Shown here: piece after piece, positions 27,032 to 38,149 of the stretch
Layout of the letters: every line of letters starts with the position of its first letter
Position numbering within the stretch: position 1 is the first letter of the stretch
Origin: Bugula neritina
Taxonomy: Eukaryota > Bryozoa > Gymnolaemata > Cheilostomatida > Bugulidae
DNA length: 64,000 bases
Direction of reading: 5' to 3'
Assembly: GCA_964035545.1 (NCBI GenBank)
Contig: OZ037771.1
Location: 11,421,980-11,485,979 of the forward strand
The notes under the pieces: generated by a model
Seen by the model: the letters and a program-made list of their open reading frames with translations, nothing else
Told to the model about the DNA's origin: nothing
The model's database searches: none
Made by a program: the position numbers and the translations under genes

Positions 27032-30000
27032 CACACACACAACACACACAACACACACAACACACACACAAGCAATATTTGGTTATACACATGCACATTA
27101 GGTAATAAGCACAATTTATAATAGTATATAATATATACATGGAAAAAAATATGTGGTTGTATATTTCAGGTAAAGTTACTGGTTGTTGGAACACATGCAG
27201 ACCTTCTGAATGCAGCAACAATCAAAAGAATCTGTGCAGAGGTAGAGAATCTCATCAAAAGACATTTTGCTGTCTTCAAGGAGAACATTGAAAAGAAGGT
27301 AAGAATATAAAAAGCTTCAGTTGAGGGCATATTATATCATTTTCCGCATCTTAACACAGTAAATCATATCATAAGTCCCACTGACATCAGCTATTGCCCT
27401 TCCGCCATATTGGAAAGACTAATAAACAGCCGGAGAAAGGTTTAATTACATTAGAATTTAAGTGATGAGTGGCCATACCTTGCAAACTAGGACATGCAGA
27501 ATATGGATTGCTACCAAATTTTAAAAAGGGAAGAATAAATAAAAATAATTAGGTTTCAATACACAAACAAAAATAGCATAAATTAAGTAGTATTACCGTG
27601 CCTATTTGCATCCAATTCACTAGTCTTACATTTATAGCAACTGTAATGTATTTTGTGTAAAATGGTTATTGCAAGCATTGTTCAATTCATATTTACATGG
27701 TAATCACAGCAAAATTTAAACTCTATGGCTTTGTATTTACGTGCATGAGTGAGTTTTAAAATTTTTTAAACTTTATATGCATAAAGAATGTGTTTAAAAA
27801 TTATACCAATAAGCAGAACTAAAAAAAATGTACACATAAAATAAAAAAAGGATAAAATAACAAAAGTGGCAAAATTTTCCCTTTATAACTTATATAAACT
27901 CGCGGTACAAACGTGGCATAATGACTTCTCATGCTCTAAAGTCGTCACTCTAGAAATCTACCATCTCTGAGTAGCACTAGCTTAGTGTAGACTAGTTTTA
28001 GTAGCTAGTTCTTTTATGCATGTAACACTTTTTATTTAACCTTTATTTAGATAGATTATTAGTATCAATAAATATTGGATTAGACTTTTAAGTGGATTAT
28101 TATCTCTCAACTCTTCTCTAACTCTCATGTGCAAGAGTACATGTTCAATCATTAGATCTCGTAATTACCCACAGTGCAAATTATCAGCAACATAAATTCG
28201 CAACACTACTATCTAGTATTGAAGTACATTACATGTTATATTATGCTGTACTATATCATAAAACAATATATCTATACACATATAATATACTGGGTAGACT
28301 CTGTGTATATTGATGAAAATTTATAATATAAGAGCTGTTTTAATATGCTTTTCTTAATAATATATGAGAATCTTACATCTAATAAACTCAAGGAAGTTTA
28401 TAGTCGCCATCCCTGTAAGAAATCCTGATGAAAAGGTTTTTTGTTCAGTTGGGCTAAGGACTTATTCATATGTGGCACAGGAGCAATTATGACTGGATGC
28501 TCCTCCTAATTAACCTCACTCATGGCCTTTGTCAGTTAGAACGTGACTTGTGTTTACTAAGCGAACTGTAAACCACTGCTTTTTGACTTGTACTATATAG
28601 ATAGCTGTGGTATGAAATAGAAAGGCACAAGTGCATTTTATGATATTATGTCTAAGTTGTGCCTTAAAATTATATTTTTAAACATCTTTTCACACCTCTA
28701 TATTACAGAATATTATAACTTCACTATGTACACAAAATCTTAACAACTATTGTTTAAATGAGTATAATTTTTGATTTTTTAACGAAGCAAGTATTTTCAA
28801 CATGAAAAGTAGGTAGCTCCAAATATTAGTTTATTGATTTAAAAACTTGTCTATGATTTTAGATTGAAGCAATAGAAGCAGTGAAACCCATAACCTCGTA
28901 CATGCAGGAGCAGTTGAAGCACTACTTTGGCACTCTCAAGAAAGTCAGCACATTTGTTCACTCCACTCAAGCTGTCAGCAGTCTCAGCTACGACGGATTT
29001 GAACAACTCATTGACTCTATTACAGGTATGGGCAATACTCATGACTTGCAAGTTCTGCTCCACATAATCTAATGACTTAGTTATACTTTTGCAGCTGGCA
29101 ACGTTTGAAATAAGATATTTAATTTAACCCTTTAACCACCTTTAAAGTTACGTAATATTATGGCTCGATTGAGTTTATTTGTTGTAGACTTTTGATATTA
29201 GTTTTAATTTATTTATTGAACAGTTACAATAGCTTTTGGCCTTAAATAAACTAGCTAATATAAGTTTAACAAATTTCATTTGAGAAAGTTCAAGTTGAAG
29301 TAGTTTGTTAATGATCACCATTTGTTACAGTGTTGCTATAGTTACACTTCAATTGTTTAGAGTTAGCCTCTGACAACAGGCTATTTCCAAATGGGCTGCA
29401 GCAAATACCGTCCCTTTGGATAAGTGTCCATGACACTGTGGAGGACTTGGCTAAGCAGACAAGAGTTCCTCTCCTGCATATTGATGAATTCCAGTCAAAG
29501 GTCAGTGTCAGTCACTGCTTTATGCACACAAGCTTTAACAGAAATTCTGATTGTGGTTAAACATCTTTATACATTTTGTAATCAACAACTAAGCCAAGAA
29601 TAAAAAAAACTTTTCGTAATGTTTTTCACAATAAAAATTACTTTGTCTAGTATGAAAATTCTATTTTAAATTCAGATGGCACAAAACACCTAAAAATTCA
29701 TATTCTCATAAATGAAACTAGTGACTTAACTTCTATTTGACATTCACATTAAAATAGAGCATAGTCTTATCATTTTCTTCCCTTTAATAATGTGGCTCAC
29801 TTTATATTCTAGTGATAATCTGGGTTATTTTTGTGTTTTATAAAATAGCGCATCAGTTGCAGTTGTCTTCTCTTTCATTACTTCTATTATAATATATCAA
29901 ATATACATATAATGTAAAATAAAAAGTTACATCTGCATTTAACACTCATGAAACGCCTAAAAACTATTTTTTCAGTTGATATCAAATCATGGAATGAAGA

Positions 30001-30441
30001 ACATGATGAAAGATATATGTATGTACCTTCATGATACCGGCACTATTGTGTGGGTACACAATGATGAGAAGCTGAAGGACTACGTCTTTCTTAGACCAAG
30101 ATGGCTGATAGACATCATCAAGTCCCTTATTCGAAACGACATGAAGAACTTGGACTACGAAGAAATGGACGAAATACTTCTAGCAAATGCTGTTCTCAAA
30201 CACCGGTGAATATTTAGCTAGTCTGCTGCAACAGGAAATACATGATTATTTAATGAGTCAGAGCAGTATGTGGTAGCTTTGCAAGTGTATACTAGAGTAC
30301 TATAGATATATGTACATTTCTTTATAACAAGATTTTGTAGTGTGATTTGATTATGAAATGTGATCGAAAGTTTATGTGTTTTTGAATAATATGATCGAGG
30401 GTCTATTAAACAAATGTGTAGATGTTAAATGATCAAACAAA

Positions 30442-30534
<93 letters not shown>

Positions 30535-33500
30535 TATACGAGAAACATTGTTGATATATATATATTTGCTACTAAGTTACACTCAAGACTTCATGCTTTT
30601 TCTCCAGTCTCGAGTCGTTCATATTCACGGAAATTAGCCGTATTTACTATCTGGAAAAAATGTATACAGCCTAAATTACAAGTGAAAAAAAAAAATTTTT
30701 TTTTAATTGCTAGATAAACTGTGTGTAACTAATTGCTGCACTATTTTCTTTCCTAACTTAATATTTTGTCTCTAAAATAGAAAGTATAGCGATACTATTA
30801 AGGATGACAACTCCCAATCTCTAGAAATGGCTGAGTATTCCTGGTAAAATGTTTCAGTTATTTGCATGCAGCTGGATAATGGTTGATGTGATTGAATGTT
30901 GCAGTTGTTTAAATCAAAGAACTTTCTAAATTTATGGTCTTAGCTTTACCCTGTGTTGTACTCTGCCACTCTGACTGTTTTGCTGGTGTATTATAATCAT
31001 TCTTGTTTGAAAAAAGTGTAGCAACTTTAATAAAGTGCTGAATTTTTGTTATTACCAATCAATTTAGTGAGTTCTTTAACCCTGTTCTTTAGCCTATCAT
31101 ATTTGCTGTAACATATGACACTTGTATCTAATTGGTTGCTGCTCTGTTTTGAGTGCATTGCTTTAACTGGTTCATATAATATGCATATGTGTACAATTTA
31201 CTACCGTCATATCACTATATTTTCATGCCATCAGTGTTACGACATGTGCTATTCTTTTATTTTATTAATTTGAACCAATCAAATCATTTGTTTTAACCAG
31301 CCATGTTTCTTTTCAATGTTTAAATACATATATATTACTTTCATTGATTGCACCAGCTAGCTGATTCATTCACAGAAAATCGCACCAATGATGTTGTTTT
31401 CTCAAAAAATGTGTTTTATACTTTCTTTAAACATTTCATTTTCTACAAAACAAATCAAGTAATAATTATTTTAAATTGGACTAATCAGGTTTCTCACCAA
31501 TAGTTTGAGTAACTGAAGTTTAATTTCAAGTTTTTTTCATCTTGTCAGATTATTTCAAAGTAGAATCTTAATGTTTTTATTTGTAACTTTCATTTTGCAA
31601 TTTAAATAATTCAAATTGATTTTGATTTCATAATTTAGTGAGAAACATTGGAGCTGCTTAAGACAATCAAAGAATACAAGCAGCTAATTATTTCTTGTCT
31701 CAGAAACTCGTATACTGCTCCTACTTTCAGGTTTACAGCAATGAAGAATGAAGTGGCAAACTCTGCATGCATTGATTCTGATTTCCTTAAACTTCTTCTT
31801 GCAAAGGATGTTCCAATAAATTCTCTAAAAACTGGTGAGTCATTGCTATGAAAAGCATCAGTGATATCATATTCATGATAGTCTGAGTAGGAGTTGTGTT
31901 CTACCAGTGGGATTTTGCATCACTTATCTAAAATGTCACCATAATTATTGTGCAATACCTGTGCATACTAATGAATAAGTAACTTAATTAATTAAATTCA
32001 TTTTAAACTTAAGAAATATATGTTGTCTGTATTCAGTTTCCAGCAAAACCCCAATTTAAAGATTTAGAAAAATGTAATAAGAATTATCAATAAAACTTGT
32101 TTTACTTATTATTATCTCAATTTTTTGTTATGAATCTCATAATACAAGCTTATGAAAGTCTAACAAACATGGAAATACTCTATACCATGTTACATTCAAT
32201 AAAAACTTTCATATTTCTTTGTTATCTTTCAGGGCTGCTGATAAAGTTGGTGTGCTCTGTGTTTGAGTATGGCTACCCAGTAGAGAGGCACATTGCAGAC
32301 AGCGAAGGGGCGTTTAAACTCAACACCAACTTTAGATTTTCCAGTCCAGAATCAGCTAACCAATCAAAACGGCCACAGTCGGCCTCAGCGACATCTAGTG
32401 GTGAAATCAACCAATCAGCTGCCATCCCAGATATTGACCTCTCCAGTGAGCTGATCACCAAAACACCTAAGGTTCGGTAGTCATAGCAACAAGTCATTGT
32501 ATTGTGTTTGTCATTCAACCATTTTAAGCATTCTGACCCCAATTTTGGTACGTGCTTTTCACTTCAGCTCCTACTGGCTTATATATCTATAAAAATAGGT
32601 TTATGCATGCGTTGAAAATGATTGATTTTCTTTCATTTAAAAATAAATAATTGATTAGCTTAAAAAATAAATAATTACTAAGTTTGATTGATCTTGCATG
32701 TTTAGAAAGACATGGTCACAGCAACTATATATACTTTGTATGTAGAATGTTTCTGAACTACAGAAACCTTTCACTTTATAAGGCAAAAGTCTTGCCCACA
32801 ATATTATTCACATACCAACCCTAACTTCTCTGACAAAGGAACATTGCTAAATGTTTAATATTAATTTTTAAGTAAATTTGATGGTTGCTTTTAGCTTATA
32901 GGCATTCTCCTGCGTCAAGATGAGACAGATGTGCAGGCGTATTTGGTAAAAGTAATGAATTAAACTCCTTTGTATACTATTCTATCATTTGCTTGCTTGA
33001 CATTCAAAGAATTTTCTGTCTGAGTGGAAAGACAACTCTATAACCATACCTTGTGTTTCTGTTGCCCTCAAATACATTAAAGTATTGAAAATGCTAACAT
33101 TTTTGTGTGATTGACTTTATTCTCTTTTCTACATTATACTTTACATCATTTTCTACTCAATCATAAAATATTTAACGAAAATAGCGTATTTGTTTAAGTT
33201 GAGTATACCAAGCTTGCAGTGTACAACCAAACTAAGTACCAAAAGAAAATAGGTTTTTCTAACCATTCAGTTTTGAAACTATAAAAGAGCTTGCCAATAA
33301 ACGAAAGGGTTTATATTTTAGCCTCAAACAGATGTTATCAAGCAATCAGCATAGTAAAGGCATATATAAAACGCAATACAACCCATTGACAATGTAAAGT
33401 TAATATTAAAACATAAAATTATAATCAAGACTTTGTTTTTTTCATATCCAATAAATCCACTTCAAGGTCTGTGCGCTATAAATTGATTCTCTTGTGGTTT

Positions 33501-36500
33501 CATAAAATTTCTTGCAAATGGAAAATAGCCGATGTAATCATCCATTATTCACTATATCTCTCATCACAATGTCTACTATTACATATTAATATGTCCTTCA
33601 AACAGTCACTTACACGATCTACATATTATATCTTAAAACGTTTCTAATTCTGTGCAACACATAATAAAATTCTCTTTAGGTGCAAATATTTTTTTCATGC
33701 TTTTTTCTCATTTTACATGAATCAAAGCTCAACAAACCAACTTACAAACCTGTTTAAATTCATACAAGATTTTATGTTGAAGTTAAAATGAATGTTTTCA
33801 ATGTTAAAGAAATGCTGTGGAACTTAATCAGCTAACACTTGCATTTTGTATGACTTCTTTCAACATTTGGCTGTGGCTAGCTGAGTCTTGCAACCAAACT
33901 TTATACAAAATATTTTAGCTTCATCTGTCTTTATAACACTTTGTTCTGCTTGCATGGTTGTCTTTGAGTATTTATATACATTTTATGTGTACAGCATATA
34001 CTATGTGTTTATATGTATCTTAATTCTATTTCATTCATTTTACATAATCTTATGTTGGTTTTGCTGTTCATTATGTATATTTTTGCATTTATTGTTGGTT
34101 TCTCTGCTAATAATTTTAATGATTTGATTTTGAAAGTCATTTACTGCTACTGCTTTCTTCCCAGAAATGTGATGTCTTTACAGATGTTATATACTTTGTT
34201 GCAGACCTCCTTACTAAAGAGCTCTGAGAGCAGAAGAAGTTCAACTGATCAATCCGCTGACAGTAGTCAGCACGGTGATGTGCCGTGCATCCTGGTGCCT
34301 TGCATTAGAAGCACATCTAAGCCAGACTTTGTAGACAGGGTAGGCATCAGATGATATATAGTTAGCTTATATCTGCAGCATTCAATACAATGTGTCAAAC
34401 TGATCAGTTGCTACGCATGATAAAAGATAAATATATAGATAGAGCAATATCATCGGTAGAACCGAACTGGATCAACCAATGTTTGTTTGGATCACATGAC
34501 CAAATTTGTGCAGTTTAAAATTTGCTGTGTGATGACTAATGACCAATAAGAAGTCATTTGAAATTATAATGACTACATTATTATCAATTTTTCCACTTTT
34601 TTGTATCACCTTTTCATAAAAGACTTGCTATCGGATTAACGGAGATTAGATTGTTTGGTCTATTTACAGGAAATGAAGTCGTTCAGAAGTAGAGGATTCT
34701 ACCACCTGACGGGGATCTTTGTGTTTCCTGTCTACAGCCCACCAGGAATGTTTTCTCGAATGGCTGTTCGGTTCAAACAGCCTCTATTTGAGTTGGAGTA
34801 TTTAGGTCACTGGAATACCGGGATTTATGCAAAACATAAAAGCAACAAGATTGCCTACACCTTTCAGTAAGAGTTACCTTCACTTGATCATAAACATGTA
34901 TCATACAGTTATAGTATAACTAGTTAAGTTGAAAGGCTATAAAGCATGCTGTATTGTATAGTCAGTAAATTTTTTTACTTTCTTGAATAATAAGAGAAAA
35001 AGTTTTATAAATCTGAGCCAATTCTGATGTTAGGAAAAAAGACTTTTTATTTATTTAAAAACTATGTTATTCAGATTCTCTGAGGAGACAGTAAAAACTG
35101 AAAATGGTGAAAGAGAAACTAGAACTTGCTGGAGGTTTGAAGCTTGCAAAAGTGAAAAAATAGACTTCATAGCCGTACAGGAAATGTGGGCAGACTTCCT
35201 GCCTCTGCTTATGGATGCAGAAAAGCTAATTTCTCAATATAAAGGTATGCAAATGTGTATTTCTAATAACTATTTTAAGATATTTTTTCCAACTTAATAA
35301 AATGTTTAAAAGGACATTTGTTTGCAGCTATTCTTTGCGTATTCCTAGGTTTGAGAGTTGAGCGTTACATGGAGTGTCCACATTGCGGCCAGCCATCCTT
35401 TACAGGTGAGTGGACTGCACCTAAAGATCTTCAAGAGTCTTCCGATTTAAGCTGTAGCTCTTGTGAAAAGGAAGTAAAGAGAGAGCTGTTGATTCAACCA
35501 AAAGAGCGAAAAGCAGGTAAATTGAAATTTTATATATGACAGTAGTTTCTGGCATATTTGATGCTATTAACCTATTTGAAACTTGTAAAATGAACCACAC
35601 AATGATCTCTAGGCTGCTTTCTAAATTATGCTAAACAATTATTTCAATTGTTTTCACTATAGCAAGTTTAATAATATTTAGGTACAAGAACAGTTTGTCA
35701 GGATATTATCACTTTAGTTATATGGAATTAACAAATTAAATCACACTCTGTATTTTTAAATAAATTTTAATTAGCAAATGGGTAATAGAATTAGCATTGA
35801 AATGTAGCGGAGCAGCTTTGGAAGGTAATCATGGAGCTCAATCGGCGACGTAAGTTGCGGGCAGAGCGGCAGGCACCCAACTTTGCACAAAATCGGATGA
35901 AGAAAATACTCTCTGCCTTTGGCAACACAAAGATTAGCTGAAGTCTGGCAATAAGGGTAGCTGAGTGTGATAACTCCAGTTTGCTGCTCCGGCTGTGTTT
36001 GTTAACTTGTTTCAGGCCTCAACCTCTTTGCCTCAAGAAAGCAGCTGTTTGCAATAAGATCTGATTCACAGCAAGCGTCACCTCGTTGTAGCATATAACT
36101 CTCATATCTCCTCTCCGTCCTGACAGCCATATCCCTTCCTTGATATGCCTCTCTCACTGCTACTGCATCTTCATATCTACCATCAAATAATATTCCTCTC
36201 TCTTTTTACTCCAACATGCCCAAATTATTCAAATTTTTTTTATCTATCTGAACCACTCCCTCGTACACCCCCCCCCCCCCGGTTTGCGCAAACGCACTGA
36301 TCAAATAAGGCCTCTTATCAATGAAACAGGGCCATGCAGTGGTGCCTCTATAACTTCACACTCAGTGCTCAAGTGTTTGTGAAACTCACGTTTGGTTGTT
36401 AACAAAATGATGGCTTTATTGCTCAGCAAACATGTATCAACATCATCTTGACTTTTATTGTATAATTAAAACATGATAAAACGAGGCTGAGATCGATATC

Positions 36501-36787
36501 AATGTACTTTCGGCTGTGGTAAAAACTTGATATTTCCTAATGAATGTTATACATTTGCAGAGGATGTTGACAGAGTGTTTGCGGAAATTGCTAGAAGAAG
36601 GAGCCAACAACTCCCACCCATAACGCCTGCTAATCCCCACCCCAACAACACAACCCATAAGAGTCCTCGAACCTCTAACAATAAACGTCCTCGGAACACA
36701 AACTCTGTAAACAAAAATGCTGCCAGAGCCACATCCAGGTCAAGTAGAAGAGTCAGCACTACAACATTACCTAATCTGTCACGGTGA
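17526..36787 (+). CDS. LRR-Roc-COR (Roco) GTPase, MFHAS1-like, 23 exons
   Basis: Phase-consistent exons: 17526-17790, 20574-20750, 21923-22078, 22709-22915, 23700-23817, 24285-24456, 24819-24975, 25352-25507, 25667-25813, 26224-26414, 27170-27298, 28863-29025, 29361-29500, 29976-30205, 30781-30843, 31731-31834, 32233-32471, 32895-32945, 34205-34339, 34670-34866, 35075-35244, 35349-35516, 36561-36787; about 1253 residues. Residues 1-199 are disordered. Leucine-rich repeats ([23 protein letters not shown]) span about 200-470. The Roc GTPase has a P-loop GQKSSGKT (about 477), WDFSGD and THAD. COR spans about 727-1120 with [16 protein letters not shown] and [16 protein letters not shown] and CSSC pairs near 1130-1160 suggest a zinc ribbon; a basic tail follows. 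There is no kinase domain, so this is not LRRK1/2; MFHAS1-like scaffolds act in stress and innate signalling, which is family knowledge. The start ATG has context AAGATGG. The weakest splice calls are exon 15 and the GTTCGG donor after exon 17. Confidence 0.9.
18261..18812. repeat. 20-bp minisatellite in Roco intron 1
   Basis: About 27 copies of ACACACTATATACATGTGTC with few variants (TTATA, TAATATACGTG). The unit length is not a multiple of three but no stop arises, so three frames stay open; these are artefacts. Confidence 0.95.
21491..21548 (+). mobile_element. SINE fragment truncated by (TA)n
   Basis: CCTGTGCCTCATCTAAATAA, CTTAGCCAG and CCCCTTTCTATCA match the body of the SINE at 15520-15740. 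The match stops where a TA microsatellite begins. It lies in Roco intron 2. Confidence 0.6.
21549..21620. repeat. (TA)n microsatellite
   Basis: About 36 uninterrupted TA units in Roco intron 2, directly left of the inverted-repeat element. A shorter TA tract (about 21854-21890) lies just right of it. Confidence 0.95.
21621..21817. mobile_element. Fold-back element: 68-bp inverted repeat with structured loop
   Basis: The left arm 21621-21678 and right arm 21760-21817 are perfect 58-bp reverse complements (outer end TATAAATAGGTATACGAG). After one mismatch (A21679 against G21759) the match resumes for nine bases (CTGATATTT, 21680-21688, against AAATATCAG, 21750-21758). The loop holds the palindrome GGGTAC-AGTG-GTACCC (21733-21748), flanked by CTGAAGA and GAAA. 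Being bounded by TA tracts suggests a transposed unit with a TA-repeat target. Penelope-like elements are known to favour short repeats and to carry hammerhead ribozymes in their pseudo-LTRs, but assignment to them here is inference. No protein is encoded. Confidence 0.7.
22496..22708. repeat. 21-bp minisatellite ending exactly at Roco exon 4 splice acceptor
   Basis: About ten copies of a unit near GTACTATATGATATATTACAG, with ACG/ATG and GGTAC/GATAC variants. The last ATATATTACAG is the 3' splice site of exon 4 (exon starts 22709). Every full unit therefore carries an AG|GTAC sequence resembling that acceptor. Confidence 0.9.
23352..23690. repeat. 22-bp minisatellite just upstream of Roco exon 5
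   Basis: About fifteen copies of a unit near ACACCTATACACATACTACT with C/T and G/A variants. It ends nine bases before the exon 5 start at 23700. The unit contains CTACTAC, similar to a branch-point sequence. Confidence 0.9.
26690..26800. repeat. Degenerate AATAAATACTC repeat in Roco intron 10
   Basis: Irregular copies of ACTCAATAAATACTAAATAA. There is no coding potential. Confidence 0.6.
26943..27072. repeat. (CA)n-(CGCA)n-(ACACACAAC)n compound microsatellite
   Basis: CA units pass into about 20 GCAC units and then into ACAACACACA units in Roco intron 10, about 100 bp before exon 11 (27170). Confidence 0.95.
28378..28590 (-). mobile_element. SINE copy, degenerate head
   Basis: Read on the minus strand it has CTCCTGTGCCACATATGAATAAG, CTTAGCCCAAC, the TCATCAGGATTTC region and GGCGACTATAAACTTCC. 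It is collinear with the copies at 15.5 and 48.1 kb. The box B equivalent is eroded. It lies in Roco intron 11. Confidence 0.75.
30443..30560. repeat. (TA)n tract followed by a fold-back-element end
   Basis: About 45 TA units (30443-30532) are followed directly by GTATACGAGAAACATTGTT, then TA repeats again. These 19 bases equal part of the terminal arm of the fold-back element at 21621-21817, in the same relation to a TA tract. Confidence 0.8.
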
Positions 36788-37035
36788 TGACTCACATACT
36801 AGGCTGTATTCAAAGTATAGAAGTATAACCAGCTGCCTAGCCATATCCACTAGATACAAGCTCAGTCAAGTCAGGGCTATAACCTTTCAGAAGTCAAGGA
36901 TATCTGAAGGACTGGATTTGGTAAACAAATTTAATTAACTGACCACTGAAGATTTTCATGACATTTTATACAATGCGGCGAGAAATCGAAGTTTAAAACT
37001 TTAGCAATGTTTTTTGACATATTTATGATGTAACA

Positions 37036-37041
37036 AATAAA
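37036..37041 (+). promoter_or_regulatory. Polyadenylation signal AATAAA for the Roco gene
   Basis: It lies 249 bp after the Roco stop codon in AT-rich DNA and is the first clear AATAAA downstream. It is followed directly by TTTATT, which could serve a transcript from the opposite strand. Confidence 0.45.
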
Positions 37042-37479
37042 ATTTATTTTTATAAATTATTTTAGTCCTGCAACTTGTAGCTTATTATGAGATAATTTTT
37101 TTTGAAGATCTTTTCAACCTGTAGCCATAGATATAGTTTATAAAGAGAATATTTTCGTTACCATAGAAGGCCAATTTTATTACCTGACTTATTGTTTAAA
37201 TAAAGACTTAATATAAATATAACAATGGCATAAAGTTATTAGAGAAAATTTTGTAAAAAGAAAGAATTTGATCATCTGAAAATAAAACATTCTTAAATAC
37301 TATTTGTAAAAATATCCTATATTAGACTTGTAATACAAGTCATTGAATGAGTAATATAATACTTTGTATATTCAAATAGCAATGCATTGTAAGCAATGTT
37401 AATTATGTTATATCAGGAAAGATTGCTACAATGCAATGCTCAGGAATGCCTAGCACACAATACAATACCAAGCAATGTA

Positions 37480-37960
37480 TAGTGCAATGACGCAATACTA
37501 AGTAATGTATATAGTACACAATAAAATACCAAGTAATGCATAGTATAATAGTGCAATACTAAGTAATGTATATAGTGCACAATACAATACCAAGCAATGT
37601 ATTGTGTGATGACGTGATACTAAGTAATGTATATAGTGCACAATACAATACCAAGTAATGTATTGTGTAATGACGCGATACTAAGTAATGTATATAGTGC
37701 ACAATACAATACCAAGTAATGCATAGTATAATAGTGCAATACTAAGTAATGTATATAGTGCACAATACAATACCAAGCAATGTATTGTGTGATGACGTGA
37801 TACTAAGTAATGTATATAGTGCACAATACAATACCAAGTAATGTATTGTGTAATGACGCGATACTAAGTAATGTATATAGTGCACAATGCAATACCAAGT
37901 AATGTGTAGTGCAATACTAAATAATGTAAATAGTGCACAAAGCAAGACCAAATAATTTCT
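37480..37960. repeat. About 60-bp tandem repeat with higher-order structure
   Basis: The unit contains ATACTAAGTAATGTATATAGTGCACAATACAATACCAAG(C/T)AATG. Three variant units form a block of about 182 bp that occurs twice almost unchanged (from about 37547 and about 37729). Confidence 0.85.
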
Positions 37961-38149
37961 AGTGTAATGATGGCAAATGCAATGCCAACTAATGTTTGAT
38001 GTGCAATGCGGTACTAAGTAAGATCGTAAGTATACACTGCATTGTTCTCTGTACCAGTGTGTGATTCAACATGGAGTCCAGCTGTACGACACAATGTAGA
38101 CTGCAAGGTAAGGCTTCATATATATCCAGAATGTACTTTTAGTTGACAC

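Larger units (their letters stand above)
36788..38149. other. Convergent intergenic region between Roco and TMEM26-like genes
   Basis: It holds the Roco 3' UTR and poly(A) signal and a higher-order tandem repeat (37480-37960). The repeat lies where the 3' UTR of the minus-strand gene is expected. No further gene is seen. Confidence 0.6.

Noticed and set aside
31648-31834. Longer exon 16 starting upstream of 31731 in the Roco gene
   Set aside because: An in-frame TGA lies at 31639-31641 and upstream acceptors give a wrong phase. The CTACTTTCAG acceptor before 31731 joins both exon 14 and exon 15 in phase.
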